A DNA stretch of 64,000 nt from Orbus sasakiae (GCF_039542345.1 NZ_BAABHY010000001.1:1302001-1366000), one strand, 5' to 3'. Counted from the stretch's first letter, positions 51,976 through 61,231 are shown. A program made the numbers and translations. The notes: generated by a model from the letters alone, not told the origin.

Positions 51976-52818
51976 ATGTTACGAATTTTGATTATTTTCT
52001 TAGTGCTAGTTGGTGGTATGATTATCGGGCCAATACTTGCTAATCATCAGGGCATCGTACTTTTTCAAGTATCTGGTTATCGAATCACCATGAGTTTAAC
52101 TACTTTTATCTTAGTTGAGTTTGTACTAATCCTCTTATTGTGTCTGATCTATTGGATTGTTAAACATATTTTTTATTCTAAAACAGCTTTTGGAAGTTGG
52201 TTACGTTCATTATCACCAATAAAGTCAGCAAAACGTATTGAACAAGCACAATGGTTTTTACTTGAAGGTGATTATAAAAAAGCAAGCAAGTTACTATCGA
52301 AAAGTGCTAAAAATGCCAATAATAGTGCACTCACTTTTTTACAAGCGGCTCAAGCTGAAATCAACCATAACCAATTTGATGCCGCGAGAGAACATCTCGA
52401 TGAAGCTGCTAAACTGTGTAAAGACAAAGAGATTTTTGCATTTAAATTGGTTCAATTGCGTTTACAAATTAAAAGCCAACAGTATGATCTTGCAAGAAGT
52501 AATGTTGAAAAGTTATTAGAAGAAAAACCTCGCAATCCTGAAGTGTTACGTTTAGCCGATCAGCTGTATTATGAAACAAAAGATTTTCAAGCCATCATTG
52601 ATATTCTACCTGCGATGTATAAATCACAAGCATTTGATGAAGCTCAATTGGATCGATTTAAAGATGTTGCATATGTTGGTAGAATCAAACAACTGGCTGA
52701 CCACCAAGGCATTGATAAAATGATAGCATGGTGGAAAGAACAACCAAAAGTCATCCGTAAAAATCCGATATATCAGGGTACAGTTGAAGTTTATCATGAT
52801 AATTTATTATCAAAATAG
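51976..52818 (+). CDS. hemY: HemY-like protein, shortened at the C-terminus
   Basis: 280 residues; E. coli HemY has about 398. Two N-terminal transmembrane helices (about 3-22 and 38-62) are followed by a TPR-like region (AQWFLLEGDYKKASKLLSKSAKNANNSALTFLQAAQAEINHNQFDAAREHLDEA..., then WWKEQPK). The usual C-terminal TPR half is absent: the frame ends soon after WWKEQPKVIRKNPIYQ, and a strong terminator follows 13 bases later, so the truncation is not a local sequencing frameshift. It may be a lineage-specific short form. TAGGAG precedes the start. Confidence 0.9.
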   Translation: MLRILIIFLVLVGGMIIGPILANHQGIVLFQVSGYRITMSLTTFILVEFVLILLLCLIYWIVKHIFYSKTAFGSWLRSLSPIKSAKRIEQAQWFLLEGDYKKASKLLSKSAKNANNSALTFLQAAQAEINHNQFDAAREHLDEAAKLCKDKEIFAFKLVQLRLQIKSQQYDLARSNVEKLLEEKPRNPEVLRLADQLYYETKDFQAIIDILPAMYKSQAFDEAQLDRFKDVAYVGRIKQLADHQGIDKMIAWWKEQPKVIRKNPIYQGTVEVYHDNLLSK

Positions 52819-52830
52819 ACATAAGTATTA

Positions 52831-52857
52831 AAAAAACCACCTATAAGGTGGTTTTTT
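52831..52857. terminator. Bidirectional terminator between hemY and gdhA
   Basis: AAAAAACCACC (52831-52841) pairs with GGTGGTTTTTT (52847-52857) around TATAA. A run of T follows on both strands, so it can end both convergent transcripts. Confidence 0.9.
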
Positions 52858-52877
52858 CTTTTCAATGTGTGTTACAG

Positions 52878-54227
52878 CTACAAAATTCCTTGCCCTAACA
52901 TGGCATCAGCAACTTTAACAAAACCTGCAATATTTGCACCATTAATATAATTAATATTTTTGTTTTGTTTCTGCTGACCGTATTGTACGCATGCAGCATG
53001 GATGGCAAGCATGATATGATTTAGTTTACTATCAACTTCATCAGCAGTCCAAGCCAAACGCATCGCATTTTGAGCCATTTCTAAACCAGATGTTGCGACA
53101 CCACCAGCATTGGCTGCCTTGCCTGGGGCAAATAAAACGTTCGCTGCGATAAACGCGGCGGTTGCTTCAAGTGTTGTTGGCATATTTGCACCTTCCCCCA
53201 CGGCAATAACACCATTTTTGATAAGATTTTTAGCGTCATCAAGTGTTAATTCATTTTGAGTTGCGCACGGTAAGGCAACATCCATTTTGATATGCCATGG
53301 TTTTTTTGCCGGCTCAAAAGGTAAGTTAAAGGCTTTTGCATACGATTCAATGCGGCCGTACTCAATATTTTTGATCTGTTTTAAACGATCCAACTTTTCA
53401 GTAGTAAAACCATCTTTATCATACACCGTACCTTGTGAATCAGATACAGTTACCACTTTTGCACCTAGTTGTAGACATTTTTCAATAGTATATTGTGCAA
53501 CGTTTCCTGAACCCGACACACCAACAATAAGCCCTTCTATCGATTTACCGTGTTGTTTTAGCATTGCTTCAACAAAATAAACAAGCCCATATCCCGTTGC
53601 TTCCGGACGAATTAAACTACCACCAAAGGCCAAACCTTTCCCCGTAAAAACACACGACGACGTGTTGGTCAGTTTTTTCATCATTCCCGCCATAAAACCG
53701 ACTTCACGCCCTCCAACACCAATATCGCCTGCTGGTACATCAGTATCAGCGCCAATATGGCGATACAATTCTGTGACTAATGCCTGACAAAAACGCATCA
53801 CTTCACTATGGCTTTTACCTTTCGGATCAAAATCACTCCCACCTTTTCCGCCACCCATCGGTAAAGTGGTTAACGCATTTTTAAAGGTCTGCTCAAATCC
53901 TAGGAACTTGAGTATTGAAAGATTGACCGAAGGGTGGAAACGCATCCCCCCTTTAAATGGACCAATCGCTGAATTAAATTGTACTCGCCACGCGCGATTT
54001 ACTTGGACTTGACCTTTATCATCAACCCAGGTAACGCGAAATTGAATCACTCTTTCCGGTTCAGTCAAGCGTTCTAGCAGACCGTCCTGAGTATACTTTG
54101 GATTTTTTTCTAAGAATGGCCAGAGTGATGTTAAAACTTCATGGACAGCTTGTAAAAACTCGGGTTGCTGTGGATCACGCTTTTTTAAGATCGTAACGAA
54201 TTGATCAACAGATGAATATTGACGCAT
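52878..54227 (-). CDS. gdhA: NADP-specific glutamate dehydrogenase GdhA
   Basis: 449 residues, hexameric type. It aminates 2-oxoglutarate to glutamate. Motifs: NRAWRVQFNSAIGPFKGGMRFHPSVNLSILKFLGFEQTFKNALTTLPMGGGKGGSDFDPKGKS (catalytic Lys in GGGKGG), DTDVPAGDIGVGGREVGFM, GVSGSGNVAQYTIEKCLQLGA (nucleotide fold) and GGVATSGLEMAQNAMRLAWT. AAGGATAA precedes the ATG. Probably monocistronic. Confidence 0.96.
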   Translation of the reverse strand: MRQYSSVDQFVTILKKRDPQQPEFLQAVHEVLTSLWPFLEKNPKYTQDGLLERLTEPERVIQFRVTWVDDKGQVQVNRAWRVQFNSAIGPFKGGMRFHPSVNLSILKFLGFEQTFKNALTTLPMGGGKGGSDFDPKGKSHSEVMRFCQALVTELYRHIGADTDVPAGDIGVGGREVGFMAGMMKKLTNTSSCVFTGKGLAFGGSLIRPEATGYGLVYFVEAMLKQHGKSIEGLIVGVSGSGNVAQYTIEKCLQLGAKVVTVSDSQGTVYDKDGFTTEKLDRLKQIKNIEYGRIESYAKAFNLPFEPAKKPWHIKMDVALPCATQNELTLDDAKNLIKNGVIAVGEGANMPTTLEATAAFIAANVLFAPGKAANAGGVATSGLEMAQNAMRLAWTADEVDSKLNHIMLAIHAACVQYGQQKQNKNINYINGANIAGFVKVADAMLGQGIL

Positions 54228-54354
54228 AATTTATCCTTAATCGCATTGTGATATGATTTGAAGTGAATTTATACAAATATAGCACTAATTGTATTCACAA
54301 AGAATAAGGTCATCATAAAAATTATCATGATGAATATTGCTACTCAATAATCGC

Positions 54355-54386
54355 CGTGTATAGCCAATCAAGCAGCGCTATACACG
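54355..54386 (-). terminator. Inverted repeat at the end of azlD
   Basis: CGTGTATAGC (54355-54364) pairs with GCTATACACG (54377-54386), 10 bp, directly after the azlD stop on the minus strand. No T-run follows. Confidence 0.5.
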
Positions 54387-54396
54387 ATGTTGCAAT

Positions 54397-54726
54397 TTAG
54401 TATAAAAAATAACGAATGGCTGACATTGAAATGATTCCTGCAATCACAATCCACATCAAATTTTTAGTGATAACAGCAACTAAAATAGTTGGTATTGAAG
54501 CATACAGGTACTCATAATTAATTTGTGGTAATTGCCCTTCTCGTGCAATCAATAAACTTTGCACAAACAGTGCTGTCAAAATACATAAGGGTACATAGGT
54601 TAAAAACCGTAGTACAATATCAGGAATGCGAATTTTACGCACTAAGACAAAAGGAATAACTCGCGGCAACCAAGTGACCAATCCGCACCCTAAGATAATT
54701 AGCAAACTGTATACTGTTATTTCCAT
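54397..54726 (-). CDS. azlD: AzlD/YgaH-type small subunit of a branched-chain amino-acid exporter
   Basis: 109 residues with about four transmembrane helices. The motif VTWLPRVIPFVLVRKIRIPDIVLRFLTYVPLCILTALFVQSLL is typical of AzlD (PF05437). With the partner encoded upstream (10-base overlap) it makes an AzlCD/YgaZH exporter of L-valine and related amino acids in the inner membrane. The substrate is inferred from the family. Confidence 0.9.
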   Translation of the reverse strand: MEITVYSLLIILGCGLVTWLPRVIPFVLVRKIRIPDIVLRFLTYVPLCILTALFVQSLLIAREGQLPQINYEYLYASIPTILVAVITKNLMWIVIAGIISMSAIRYFLY

Positions 54727-55412
54727 TTTTCAATCACCACACCCAATAAACATCCTAATAGCGTTGCAATTAACAATGCCAGTTCTGCTGATACAAACTT
54801 CATTAAAAAGATTAATAATACTGATACAGTTAACATAACCAGCAACATGTGACGTTTTGTTTTACTTGTATCGCCGATTAACTGTAAGTAGAGTAAACCA
54901 ATAAACATGGCGACTAATGCATAATCTAAACCAAATTGCCGTGGGTCTGGAAACCAATTACCCATCACCGCGCCAAGTAAACACGATAAAATCCATGCAA
55001 GATAGGCTGTTAAATTCAAGCCATGCATCCATTGTGCATTCACCGGCACTTTCTTTGCAACAGCTGTCATGGTAACAGCAAAGGTTTCATCAGTCAGTAA
55101 GCTACCAATGCCAAGATTGTTTAGCATTGAAAATTTTTTAAAATAAGGGGCAGTGGCCATGCCCATCAAAAAATGACGTGAATTCACTAAGAATACTGTA
55201 AAAATAATTGCTGACACCGGCGTTGCAATTAACATCAATCCAGCAATGATAAACTGCGCTGCGCCAGCATAAACGATGATTGCTAATAATGTCACTTCTA
55301 AAATACTTAGATTAGATGCTCGCCCAATAACTCCTGCGGCTATCCCGATGCCAATGTAACCAAGTAATGTTGGCACACAATCAATGACACCATTTTTAAA
55401 AGTCAAACTCAT
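54717..55412 (-). CDS. azlC: AzlC/YgaZ-type large subunit of a branched-chain amino-acid exporter
   Basis: About 231 residues with seven or eight transmembrane helices. AzlC (PF03591) motifs: GVIDCVPTLLGYIGIGIAAGVIGRASNLSILEVTLLAIIVYAGAAQFI, VNSRHFLMGMATAPYFKK, LLTDETFAVTM. The ATG at 55412 is taken as start; neither it nor a TTG at 55424 has a clear ribosome site. The gene ends inside azlD, consistent with one unit. Confidence 0.9.
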   Translation of the reverse strand: MSLTFKNGVIDCVPTLLGYIGIGIAAGVIGRASNLSILEVTLLAIIVYAGAAQFIIAGLMLIATPVSAIIFTVFLVNSRHFLMGMATAPYFKKFSMLNNLGIGSLLTDETFAVTMTAVAKKVPVNAQWMHGLNLTAYLAWILSCLLGAVMGNWFPDPRQFGLDYALVAMFIGLLYLQLIGDTSKTKRHMLLVMLTVSVLLIFLMKFVSAELALLIATLLGCLLGVVIEKWK

Positions 55413-55653
55413 AACATAATTCAATTCGATAACGTTTCGGGGACAATATCATACCCAATAATTTAGCGAAATGCGATGTATCAGACAGTGCATTTTTCGT
55501 TATTTTTTTATCATAACCTATGATTATAGTGTAAAAATAGTTAAATACTCACTCCGTTTGAATGTTGAAAATGCAGCACAAATTAGGTAACAAAGTTAAT
55601 TTAATGCGTTTATGCTATAGCACATAGCAATCCAATTAGCTTGAGGTGTCCAG

Positions 55654-56574
55654 ATGAAACTACGTAAAATTATGATTATTGGTGTAGGAAATGTTGGTTC
55701 TACAACTGCTTATACCTTAATTAATCGTGGGTTTTGTGAAGAAATTGCATTGGTTGATTTAAATAAAGAGCTCGTCTACGGCCATCAACAGGATTTACTT
55801 GATGCTGCGGCCTATCGACAAAATATGATCAAAGTTAGTTTGCGTGAAGCAACAGACTGTGCTGATATTGATATCGCAATTATTTGTGTTACCGCAGGTA
55901 TCGCACAAAAATCCAGAGAAGAAGAGCTTGCAGGTACATCAAAAATTGTTTCTTCGATTATTCCAGGTATGATGAAAAATGGCTTTAAGGGGATTTTCTT
56001 AATAGCAACTAATCCCTGTGATGCCATCACCTACCAAGTCTGGAAACTCTCCGGATTGCCTCGACATCGCGTGATTGGTACTGGCGTTTGGCTAGATACC
56101 ATGCGTTTACGTCGAATATTAGGCGAAACGATGGATATCGGTCCTCAAAGTATTGATGCATTTATTGTCGGTGAGCATGGTGATTCTCAATTTCCTGTTT
56201 GGTCACACTCTTCAGTATATGGTATTAATCTTAATCATCTCGAAAAACGTCAAATTGATTTTGACCAATTGGGTGATAAAGCTCGGAAAATGGGCTTTGA
56301 AATTGCTAGCCGTAAACACTGTACAGAATATGGAATTAGTAGCACTATCGCTGAAATTTGCCAACAAATTTTAACCAATAGTCATCGAGCATTAGCATTA
56401 TCTTGTATATTAGATGGTGAGTATGGCTATCAAAATGTGGCAATTGGTGTACCAGCGATACTTGATCAGCACGGTATAAAAAAAATTATTGAGCTTGATT
56501 TTAATGATAAAGAACAGCAATTATTTACTCATTCCATTCATATTGTCAAAAACTACATTAAGCAACTACCATAG
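55654..56574 (+). CDS. L-lactate/2-hydroxyacid dehydrogenase family protein with atypical substrate loop
   Basis: 306 residues of the LDH/MDH superfamily. NAD fold IMIIGVGNVGSTTAY, TNPCDAITYQVWKLSGLPRHRVIGTGVWLDTMRLRRILGE and the catalytic His in VGEHGDSQFPVWSHS (about residue 175). The loop that normally reads QKPGETR in LDH is QKSREEE here (about residues 85-91). The catalytic-loop Arg (R109 in LDH numbering) seems replaced by Glu unless the nearby R88 takes its place. It could be an L-2-hydroxyisocaproate-type enzyme or an LDH of changed specificity. AGGTGT is the nearest ribosome site. It is monocistronic with a strong terminator. Confidence 0.85.
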   Translation: MKLRKIMIIGVGNVGSTTAYTLINRGFCEEIALVDLNKELVYGHQQDLLDAAAYRQNMIKVSLREATDCADIDIAIICVTAGIAQKSREEELAGTSKIVSSIIPGMMKNGFKGIFLIATNPCDAITYQVWKLSGLPRHRVIGTGVWLDTMRLRRILGETMDIGPQSIDAFIVGEHGDSQFPVWSHSSVYGINLNHLEKRQIDFDQLGDKARKMGFEIASRKHCTEYGISSTIAEICQQILTNSHRALALSCILDGEYGYQNVAIGVPAILDQHGIKKIIELDFNDKEQQLFTHSIHIVKNYIKQLP

Positions 56575-56577
56575 AAT

Positions 56578-56606
56578 AAAAGCCTCTTCGTTTAAGAGGC
56601 TTTTTT
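56578..56606 (+). terminator. Intrinsic terminator after the dehydrogenase gene
   Basis: AAAAGCCTCTT (56578-56588) pairs with AAGAGGCTTTT (56594-56604), followed by further T, four bases after the stop. Confidence 0.92.
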
Positions 56607-56764
56607 ATAATAAAACCGACCAATAACGTGGCGTAGGAACCAAGTATTTTAGCGATAAACAGAACAATAATGCGAATTGTGTTTAAATACTTAAGTAAAT
56701 AATACGTAATTGCTCTATAATGCCTGTGAAATATTTATTTTTTTGTTATATCAGGGATAATTTC

Positions 56765-57988
56765 ATGTCATTCGATCTTCTTGGTCTAAACGCCGAGATC
56801 TTAAAAGCAGTTCAAGAACAAAACTTTACTGAACCAACGCCTATTCAACAGCAAGCTATTCCGGTGGTTCTATCTGGTAAAGATTTAATGGCCAGTGCGC
56901 AAACCGGTACGGGAAAAACCGCTGGCTTTGTCTTGCCTATTTTACAGCAGTTAACAGAATTACAAACCAAAACAGCTAGTTATTCATCAGCGCATAAAGG
57001 TAAACGACCGTTATACGCGTTAATTTTAGCCCCGACTCGTGAACTTGCGGCACAAATTGGTGACAATATTCGTGACTATAGTCGCTATTTACCTATACGA
57101 TCATTGGTCGTGTTTGGCGGCGTTAGTATTAACCCGCAAATGATGAAATTACGAGGAGGCGTTGATATTCTGGTTGCCACGCCTGGTCGTTTGCTGGATT
57201 TAGTGCAAAAAAATGCCTTGGACTTAACCACCGTAAAAGTGCTTGTTCTTGATGAAGCTGACCGTATGTTGGATATGGGCTTTATTCATGATATTCGTCG
57301 TGTTATTGCAAAGCTCCCTAAAAAGCGCCAGAACTTAATGTTTTCTGCAACATTCTCTGATGAAATTACGCAATTAGCAAAATCTATTCTGCATTCACCA
57401 CAATCAATAGCAGTTGCAAAAGTGAATAGTGCCTCAGAGCAAATTACACAATATGTGCATCGCGTCGATAAAAGTCGTAAACGTGAACTGTTATCTTATT
57501 TGATCGGTAAAGATCGTTGGCAACAAGTCTTGATTTTTACGCGAACAAAATATGGTGCCAACCATTTAGCTGAGCAACTGACTAAAGATGGCATAAAAGC
57601 CTCAGCAATTCATGGTAATAAAAGTCAGGGAGCACGGACAAAAGCCCTTGCCGATTTTAAATCAGGTCAAATAACGGCATTAGTTGCGACGGATATTGCA
57701 GCGCGTGGATTAGATATTGAACAACTCCCCTATGTGGTGAATTATGATTTACCGCATGTGGCTGAAGATTATGTCCACCGTATTGGTCGTACAGGACGAG
57801 CCCAAAATAAAGGTCAAGCAATCTCATTGGTATGTGTTGATGAATTACCACAACTTAAAGCAATCGAAAAATTACTAAAAGCACCGATTCCTGAAATGAC
57901 AACAGCCGGTTTTACCGTCAATCCAAGTATAAAAGCAACCCCTGCTAAAAAAATAGCACAACGTCCGAAGAAAAAAGTGCTAAAATAA
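56765..57988 (+). CDS. rhlE: DEAD-box RNA helicase RhlE
   Basis: 407 residues. Motifs in order: Q motif (FTEPTPIQQQAIP), I AQTGTGKT, Ia PTRELA, II DEAD (VLDEADRML), III SAT, then helicase C with VATDIAARGLDI and HRIGRTGR. The tail is short and basic (ATPAKKIAQRPKKKVLK), as in RhlE. It remodels RNA in ribosome assembly or decay. The start at 56765 has AGGGAT upstream; a longer upstream frame is not needed. Followed by yggL. Confidence 0.95.
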   Translation: MSFDLLGLNAEILKAVQEQNFTEPTPIQQQAIPVVLSGKDLMASAQTGTGKTAGFVLPILQQLTELQTKTASYSSAHKGKRPLYALILAPTRELAAQIGDNIRDYSRYLPIRSLVVFGGVSINPQMMKLRGGVDILVATPGRLLDLVQKNALDLTTVKVLVLDEADRMLDMGFIHDIRRVIAKLPKKRQNLMFSATFSDEITQLAKSILHSPQSIAVAKVNSASEQITQYVHRVDKSRKRELLSYLIGKDRWQQVLIFTRTKYGANHLAEQLTKDGIKASAIHGNKSQGARTKALADFKSGQITALVATDIAARGLDIEQLPYVVNYDLPHVAEDYVHRIGRTGRAQNKGQAISLVCVDELPQLKAIEKLLKAPIPEMTTAGFTVNPSIKATPAKKIAQRPKKKVLK

Positions 57989-58025
57989 CCCCGTATTAAC
58001 GATATAAATTGAAAAGGATACTATT

Positions 58026-58361
58026 ATGGCTAATCGTAGTCGTCGTTTAAGAAAAAAATTACATATTGAAGAATTTAAAGAGTTAGGTTTTACCGTAAGC
58101 TGGTCATTTGCTGAAGGCACTGATGAAGTAAAATTAGATGAGGTGGTTGATCAATTTATTCGTGAAGCAATTGTACCAAATGGTTTAGCTTACGAAGGAA
58201 GTGGTTACTTAAATTGGCAAGGTATTGTTTGTACACAACAGTTAGGTAATTGTACTGAAGAACATCGTAAAATTGTGACAGATTGGTTATCAAGCCATGG
58301 ACTTAACAATGTTAAAGTTGGTCAGCTTATCGATATCTGGTGGGATGAATTAGACTTCTAA
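58026..58361 (+). CDS. yggL: YggL family 50S ribosome-associated protein (DUF469)
   Basis: 111 residues matching YggL: NRSRRLRKKLHIEEFKELGFTVSW, then the acidic middle, GSGYLNWQGIVCTQQLGNCTEEHRKIV and a final DIWWDELDF. It binds the 50S subunit in E. coli; the role is poorly known. AAAAGGAT precedes it. A hairpin shared with the convergent tautomerase gene follows. Confidence 0.93.
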   Translation: MANRSRRLRKKLHIEEFKELGFTVSWSFAEGTDEVKLDEVVDQFIREAIVPNGLAYEGSGYLNWQGIVCTQQLGNCTEEHRKIVTDWLSSHGLNNVKVGQLIDIWWDELDF

Positions 58362-58377
58362 TTAGCATGAATCAATA

Positions 58378-58403
58378 GAGAAACATTCCAAAGAATGTTT
58401 CTC
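58378..58403. terminator. Bidirectional hairpin between yggL and the tautomerase gene
   Basis: GAGAAACATTC (58378-58388) pairs with GAATGTTTCTC (58393-58403) around CAAA, 11 bp, followed by ATATTTT. Confidence 0.8.
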
Positions 58404-58417
58404 ATATTTTTAAACCA

Positions 58418-58606
58418 TCAATCTTTATCGCACCGAAGTACACCACCATTAGCAAGCTGATCTTTTGCGATTTCATGCATAATAATTTGCACCGCTTCTG
58501 GCTTACAATTTAAGGTTTCAACAATCGCTTGAGTCACGCGTTTTGCCATTTCTCTTTTTTGTTCTACACTTCTACCTTCTAAAAAATCGATTACAACGTT
58601 TGGCAT
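58418..58606 (-). CDS. 4-oxalocrotonate tautomerase-family protein
   Basis: 62 residues. The ATG at 58606 leaves Pro as residue 2, the catalytic N-terminal proline of this family after Met removal (MPNVVIDFLEGRSVEQKREMAKRVTQ). TTGGAG precedes it; a longer frame to 58618 would lose the terminal Pro. Family members catalyse keto-enol tautomerisation; the substrate here is unknown. It starts 12 bases after luxS on the same strand, so it is probably co-transcribed with it. Confidence 0.88.
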   Translation of the reverse strand: MPNVVIDFLEGRSVEQKREMAKRVTQAIVETLNCKPEAVQIIMHEIAKDQLANGGVLRCDKD

Positions 58607-58618
58607 TTTATTCTCCAA

Positions 58619-59134
58619 TCAACGGTTAATTTTAGCAATATCGTCATCAGATAATACAATATCACTGTTGTGACAGACACCAATTTTAGCGTCAATCACA
58701 GCTTTAGCAATCGCTTTCGCTTCATCCAATGAATGCATCTGATATGAACCACATTGATATTCATTAAGTTCAGGAATATCTCGTTGTGATTGAACATGTA
58801 AAATATCATGCATCGCCGCTAACCAGCTATCCGCAACTCGAGTTTCTGCTGGTTCACCAATTAAGCTCATATAAAATCCGGTTCGACACCCCATTGGCGA
58901 AATATCGATAATTTCAACATCGTTAGCGTTTAAATGATCGCGCATAAACCCAGCAAATAAGTGTTCTAACGTGTGAATACCTTTTTCTGGTAGTTGGGCT
59001 TTATTTGGTACAGTAAAACGTAAATCAAATACAGTAATCGTGTCACCTTTTGGCGTTTGCATAATTTTAGCAACGCGTACAAAAGGCGCATGCATTTTCG
59101 TATGATCAACTTTAAAACTATCAAGTAATGGCAT
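58619..59134 (-). CDS. luxS: S-ribosylhomocysteine lyase LuxS
   Basis: 171 residues, matching LuxS. It cleaves S-ribosylhomocysteine to homocysteine and the AI-2 precursor DPD. Visible: DSFKVDHTKMHAPFVRVAK, the metal motif HTLEH (GIHTLEHLFAGFMRDHLN), SPMGCRTGFYMSLIG with the catalytic Cys, and the third metal ligand in YQCGSYQMHSLDEAK. AAGGAAG precedes the ATG. It lies downstream of ligA. Confidence 0.97.
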   Translation of the reverse strand: MPLLDSFKVDHTKMHAPFVRVAKIMQTPKGDTITVFDLRFTVPNKAQLPEKGIHTLEHLFAGFMRDHLNANDVEIIDISPMGCRTGFYMSLIGEPAETRVADSWLAAMHDILHVQSQRDIPELNEYQCGSYQMHSLDEAKAIAKAVIDAKIGVCHNSDIVLSDDDIAKINR

Positions 59135-59159
59135 AATATCTTCCTTATTAAGTGTTTAA

Positions 59160-61196
59160 CTAAGCAAAATGCGCTAGCATAGTTTGCTCGTCCATAATTT
59201 GGATATTTAATTCTTGCGCTTTAGTCAGTTTAGAACCCGCTGCTTCACCGGCGATAACAATATCCGTATTTTTAGACACACTGCCCGTAATTTTCGCACC
59301 AAGTTGTTTCAGCTTTGCTTTAGCATCATCTCGGCTCATAGAGGATAATGTGCCCGTTAAAACGATCACTTTATCCTTAAAAATACTTCCTTCAATTACC
59401 ACGGGTTGAACATTTTGTGGCCAATGAATACCAATTTTGTCGCTAATCAATTCGTCAATAATATGTTGGTTATGTTCTTCTTTAAAAAAGTTAACAATAC
59501 TTAACGCAATCACTTCACCAATATCACTGACATTTTGTAGCTGTTCAACATTACTATTACGAATGGCATCAAGCGAACCTAATTCATTAGCTAAATTTTC
59601 AGCCGTCACTTCACCTACATGCGGAATGCCGAGGGCATAAATAAAACGGCCAAGAGTCGTTTGTTTGGTCGCTTGTAATGAATTAAGTAAATTTGTGGCT
59701 AATTTTTCGCCCACTTTATCAAGTGAACAAAGTTTTGGCAAAGTCAAATAGTACAAATCGACAGGGTTTTTAACATAATCTTTATCAACTAGCTGTTCAA
59801 TAATACGATCACCTAACCCCGTTACATCCAGTGCTCGCCTTGAAACAAAATGCTTTAACGCTTCCTTACGCTGAGCGGCGCAAAATAATCCACCTGAACA
59901 ACGAGAAATAGCTTCACCTTCATCACGCACAATCACCGATCCACAAACTGGGCAATGTGTTGGAAAATGAATAGCTTGTGTTTCTTCTGGTCGTTTTTCT
60001 AAAATGACCGCGACCACTTTAGGAATCACATCGCCAGCTCGTCTGATGGTAACAAAATCACCTTCACGAATACCTAATCGTTCGATTTCATCACTATTAT
60101 GTAGCGTCGCATTACTAACAATCACACCTGCCACTTGTACAGGTTCAAGTCGAGCAACCGGCGTAATTGCTCCTGTTCGTCCAACTTGGAAATCAACCTT
60201 TTTCAATTGTGTCACTTGCTCTTGTGCTGGAAACTTGAATGCCGTCGCCCAGCGTGGTGCCCTTGCAACAAAACCTAATTGTTCTTGTAGATTAATTTGA
60301 TTAACTTTGATAACAACACCATCGATGTCGAAATCTAATGACATACGCTGTTGTTCTATATCATTAAAATAAGCAATTGCCTGTTCACATCCCATTTTAA
60401 TTTTGACTTTATCACTGACAGGAAGTCCCCATGCTTTAAATTGCATTAAGCGCCCGTAATGAGTATCGGCTAATTGTTCACCCTCAAAAACTCCCATACC
60501 ATAACAATAAAATGTTAAGGGTCGTTTGGCAGTAATTTTGGGATCGAGTTGACGCAATGAACCTGCTGCTGCATTACGCGGATTGGCAAACATTTTTTCA
60601 TGGCGCTTTTCTGCATCTTGGTTTAACTTTTCAAATCCTTGATGTGTCATGAATACTTCCCCTCGTACTTCTAAACGAGTGGGAATATTACTACCTGTTA
60701 ACGTTAATGGAATGGCTCGGATGGTTTTTACATTTTCAGTAATATCCTCACCAACGGAACCATCACCTCGTGTTGCGGCTCTTACAAACTGGCCATTTTC
60801 ATAAAGTAAACTGACAGCTAATCCATCAAGTTTTAATTCACAACAATATTCGATGTCATGACCATCGATATTGGCGCGTTCTCGAACACGTTTATCAAAA
60901 GCGATAAAGCTCTCTTTATCAAAAACATTATCTAACGATAACATGGGAATTTCATGCTTCACCGAATTAAACTGGCTTAACGCGATTCCCCCAACCCGTT
61001 GTGTTGGCGATTGTGGTGTGATTAATGCGGGATTTTGTTGTTCTAAGCGCCTTAATTCTGCCATTAACTTATCATATTCAGCATCTGGAATAGAAGGATC
61101 ATCTAACACATAATATTGATATTCATGTTGCCTTATTATGGTACGTAATTTTTCTATTTGATTTTCGATATTCATAGGTGCTTGCTTAGTATTCAT
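59160..61196 (-). CDS. ligA: NAD-dependent DNA ligase LigA
   Basis: 678 residues. Domains in order: Ia (EYDKLMAELRRLE), adenylation with KLDG (CELKLDGLAVSLLYENG, active Lys), OB fold (FQVGRTGAITPVARLEPV), a Cys4 zinc finger (CPVCGS...CSGGLFC), HhH, and BRCT at the C-terminus (DKVIVLTGTLSSMSRDDAKAKLKQLGAKITGSVSKNTDIVIAG). It seals nicks in replication. Start 61196 (MNTKQAPMNIEN) or ATG 61175 (MNIEN, as in homologues) are both possible. It follows zipA. Confidence 0.97.
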   Translation of the reverse strand: MNTKQAPMNIENQIEKLRTIIRQHEYQYYVLDDPSIPDAEYDKLMAELRRLEQQNPALITPQSPTQRVGGIALSQFNSVKHEIPMLSLDNVFDKESFIAFDKRVRERANIDGHDIEYCCELKLDGLAVSLLYENGQFVRAATRGDGSVGEDITENVKTIRAIPLTLTGSNIPTRLEVRGEVFMTHQGFEKLNQDAEKRHEKMFANPRNAAAGSLRQLDPKITAKRPLTFYCYGMGVFEGEQLADTHYGRLMQFKAWGLPVSDKVKIKMGCEQAIAYFNDIEQQRMSLDFDIDGVVIKVNQINLQEQLGFVARAPRWATAFKFPAQEQVTQLKKVDFQVGRTGAITPVARLEPVQVAGVIVSNATLHNSDEIERLGIREGDFVTIRRAGDVIPKVVAVILEKRPEETQAIHFPTHCPVCGSVIVRDEGEAISRCSGGLFCAAQRKEALKHFVSRRALDVTGLGDRIIEQLVDKDYVKNPVDLYYLTLPKLCSLDKVGEKLATNLLNSLQATKQTTLGRFIYALGIPHVGEVTAENLANELGSLDAIRNSNVEQLQNVSDIGEVIALSIVNFFKEEHNQHIIDELISDKIGIHWPQNVQPVVIEGSIFKDKVIVLTGTLSSMSRDDAKAKLKQLGAKITGSVSKNTDIVIAGEAAGSKLTKAQELNIQIMDEQTMLAHFA

Positions 61197-61231
61197 TAAT
61201 AGCTCGTTTAATCATTAATTGATTGTGTGAA

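Noticed and set aside
60004..60300. 98-codon plus-strand frame opposite ligA
   Set aside because: Mirror of ligA coding DNA; rich in Thr/Ala/Arg as an antisense artefact, with no family features.
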